Source of the DNA: Pleurodeles waltl
Lineage: Eukaryota; Chordata; Amphibia; Caudata; Salamandridae
Reading direction: 5' to 3'
Assembly: GCF_031143425.1 (NCBI RefSeq)
Contig: NC_090439.1
Location: 351,968,027 to 352,032,026, forward strand
Length of the DNA stretch: 64,000 nt
The notes beneath the pieces were generated by a model. The model had not been told where the DNA came from. It was given only the letters and a program-made list of their open reading frames with translations, and searched no databases. Below are positions 62,919 through 64,000 of this stretch, one piece after another; position 1 is the stretch's first letter, and each line of letters opens with the position of its first letter. A program made the translations under genes and the position numbers.

Positions 62919-63258
62919 CTGAAATAATTTTTGTCTTTTTGTTTTGATCGAGACATTCCAGGTAAAAATGTTGGCACTTGAAGGAAAGTAACAAACTGAA
63001 CTGTTGAGACAAATTGAGAAAAGTGCAAAGGGAAAAGAGTCTGTTGAAAGCAACTGGAAAATAATTTGAAAACCTGATTTGACAAGATAACCTGACTTAA
63101 CAAGCTGCTAAGCCAATTTTGAGAAAGTTACCAATTTTTGACAAAGGATCCTGGAAGTGAGACTGAAAGCTGTAAATAACTGCTGAAAGAAGATTTTTTT
63201 TTTTATCATGCTGCATACTTTCTAAATATTTCTTCTACTTTCTGATTCTTTACAGATC
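62919..63258 (+). other. pol-env intergenic leader
   Basis: Purine-rich, CTGAAAG- and GAAAG-repeating sequence with no open frame of note on the viral strand. Frames on the opposite strand (62506-63103) are mirror artefacts of the purine bias. It ends in a long pyrimidine tract that leads into the env splice acceptor. Confidence 0.55.
63191..63255 (+). promoter_or_regulatory. Candidate env splice acceptor
   Basis: A run of ten or more T residues (63193-63204) and a further T/C-rich segment (TTTCTTCTACTTTCTG) lead to TTTACAG ending at 63255. Only three bases separate this AG from the ATG of the env-like frame at 63259. Simple retroviruses make env from a singly spliced RNA, and this is the expected layout. 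Confidence 0.55.
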
Positions 63259-64000
63259 ATGAGTAACATTAGTCAAGAGGGTAGGAAGAACAGGTGCTGT
63301 AAATACCTGAGAATTGGTTTGGCAATTGTATGTGTGATATTGTGTGTGATATTGATTGTGGGTATGACTGTTCTTGAGAAGAATTAAGACATCCATGCTT
63401 CAGCATTAGAGACAACTACTGCATTAACAGCGATTGTGAAGTTTAGGCTAGATGAGAAGTATCTGCATGTAGATAATGCCCAAGGGGAACTTTCTTCTAA
63501 TGTCTTCTATCGCTTATTGAGTGAATATGTTGAGACAATGGATGCAAATAATTGTTTTGTGTGTACACAGATTCCTTCATCAGTTGAAGAAGGAGTTACC
63601 TTTCATAGTTTGCCTCTTACTTATGGGATAAGCTATAGTATGTTACTAACAAGATTCTATAACCAGGAGTATATTCAGTACATTTACTCCAACCACGATG
63701 TGGTATTTTTGTTTGTCCCCATAAATTGGTACCTGAGTAGAGTAGCTAAGGATAATGACATATTATTAGTTAGCTGTTTCTTTGAACCTCCATTAACTTT
63801 GGCACAGCTTATGCACACCGTAACAATTTGATATGCTTGCTTACACCTTTAGAGAAGAGCCTCTTGGATCACACAGATAATAGGAGAAAGGCATTGAAGG
63901 AGAAATTAGAAAAAGGCTTAGAGAAAAGGACTTTTAGGAATGATTATGCTTATAGTGCAATAAAAACACATGGAAATTAGCTTTAGATCTGCAACATGTA
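63259..64000 (+). pseudogene. env: Retroviral envelope glycoprotein, N-terminal part, broken and running off the window
   Basis: The ATG at 63259 opens a short cytoplasmic-like basic stretch (NRCCKYLR) and then a strongly hydrophobic segment of about 22 residues (codons 14-35) that would act as signal or anchor. An in-frame TAA lies at 63385-63387. The same frame continues to a TGA at 63829-63831, containing a Cys-X-X-Cys-like NCFVCTQ motif typical of surface subunits of gamma-type env. The coding resemblance then shifts frame near 63825 and fades with more stops before the window end. Surface and transmembrane subunits beyond this are outside the window. Role in an intact virus: receptor binding and fusion. 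This copy is defective. Confidence 0.65.

Larger units (their letters stand above)
58600..64000 (+). mobile_element. 5'-truncated gamma-type endogenous retrovirus
   Basis: Protease, reverse transcriptase, RNase H, integrase and the start of env follow in canonical retroviral order on one strand. The gammaretrovirus-like style of the polymerase (FLGMVGYCRQWIP after the palm, an RNase H with tether region, and the integrase C-terminal VRKH...W-K-G-F-Q pattern) places it near gamma/epsilon-type families. No 5' LTR, primer-binding site or most of gag is present, and the 3' LTR lies beyond the window. Every gene is broken by stops and frame changes, so this is an old fossil copy. It begins immediately after AT-rich debris, suggesting truncation of its left part. 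Confidence 0.9.

Noticed and set aside
62506..63103. Minus-strand frames of 123-168 codons, Phe/Leu/Ser-rich
   Set aside because: They mirror the purine-rich viral plus strand (pol tail and leader) and have no family resemblance.

Overview
This is a repeat-dominated stretch of a vertebrate nuclear genome, with no intact host gene that I can support. Four decayed mobile elements and one very large tandem array make up almost all of it. The element families (a Harbinger transposon with a Myb-like partner gene, Penelope-like remnants, and a gamma-type endogenous retrovirus), the introns with GT-AG ends, and the enormous intergenic repeat content fit a large amphibian genome. A salamander such as a newt is the best guess, but that is inference and not proven by the sequence.

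Layout. (1) Positions 1-1500: short ATGACATCA-type repeats at both edges of a GC-rich minisatellite of about 80-100 bp units. (2) 1507 to about 4912: a Harbinger (PIF/Harbinger) DNA transposon. It has a recognisable left terminal sequence after a TTA target site, a broken Myb/SANT-like gene on the plus strand (one intron, phase 1), and a convergent broken DDE transposase on the minus strand (one intron). The transposase is cut off at its N-terminal side by the satellite. (3) About 4912 to 55670: roughly 50.8 kb of one head-to-tail satellite with a monomer of about 383-386 bp, about 130 copies. The array is a mosaic of higher-order repeats with periods of 18, 10, 4, 7, 6 and 10 monomers, apparently generated and homogenised locally. 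(4) About 55671-56675: a single-copy-looking AT-rich flank that may be the tail of the repeat family that spawned the array. (5) About 56745-58590: Penelope-like element debris, including an N-terminal protein fragment (minus strand) and a decayed hammerhead-ribozyme-like motif (plus strand). (6) About 58600-64000: a 5'-truncated endogenous retrovirus (plus strand) with gag-end/protease, reverse transcriptase, RNase H, integrase, a long charged pol tail, an env splice acceptor and the start of env, running off the window. It carries many stops and frameshifts and has lost at least two catalytic aspartates.

Nothing here works as a functional gene set. The hundreds of short open frames inside the array are the same monomer read repeatedly and are not listed as genes. 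The most interesting parts are the multi-scale architecture of the satellite, its junction inside a transposase gene, and the ribozyme-like relic.
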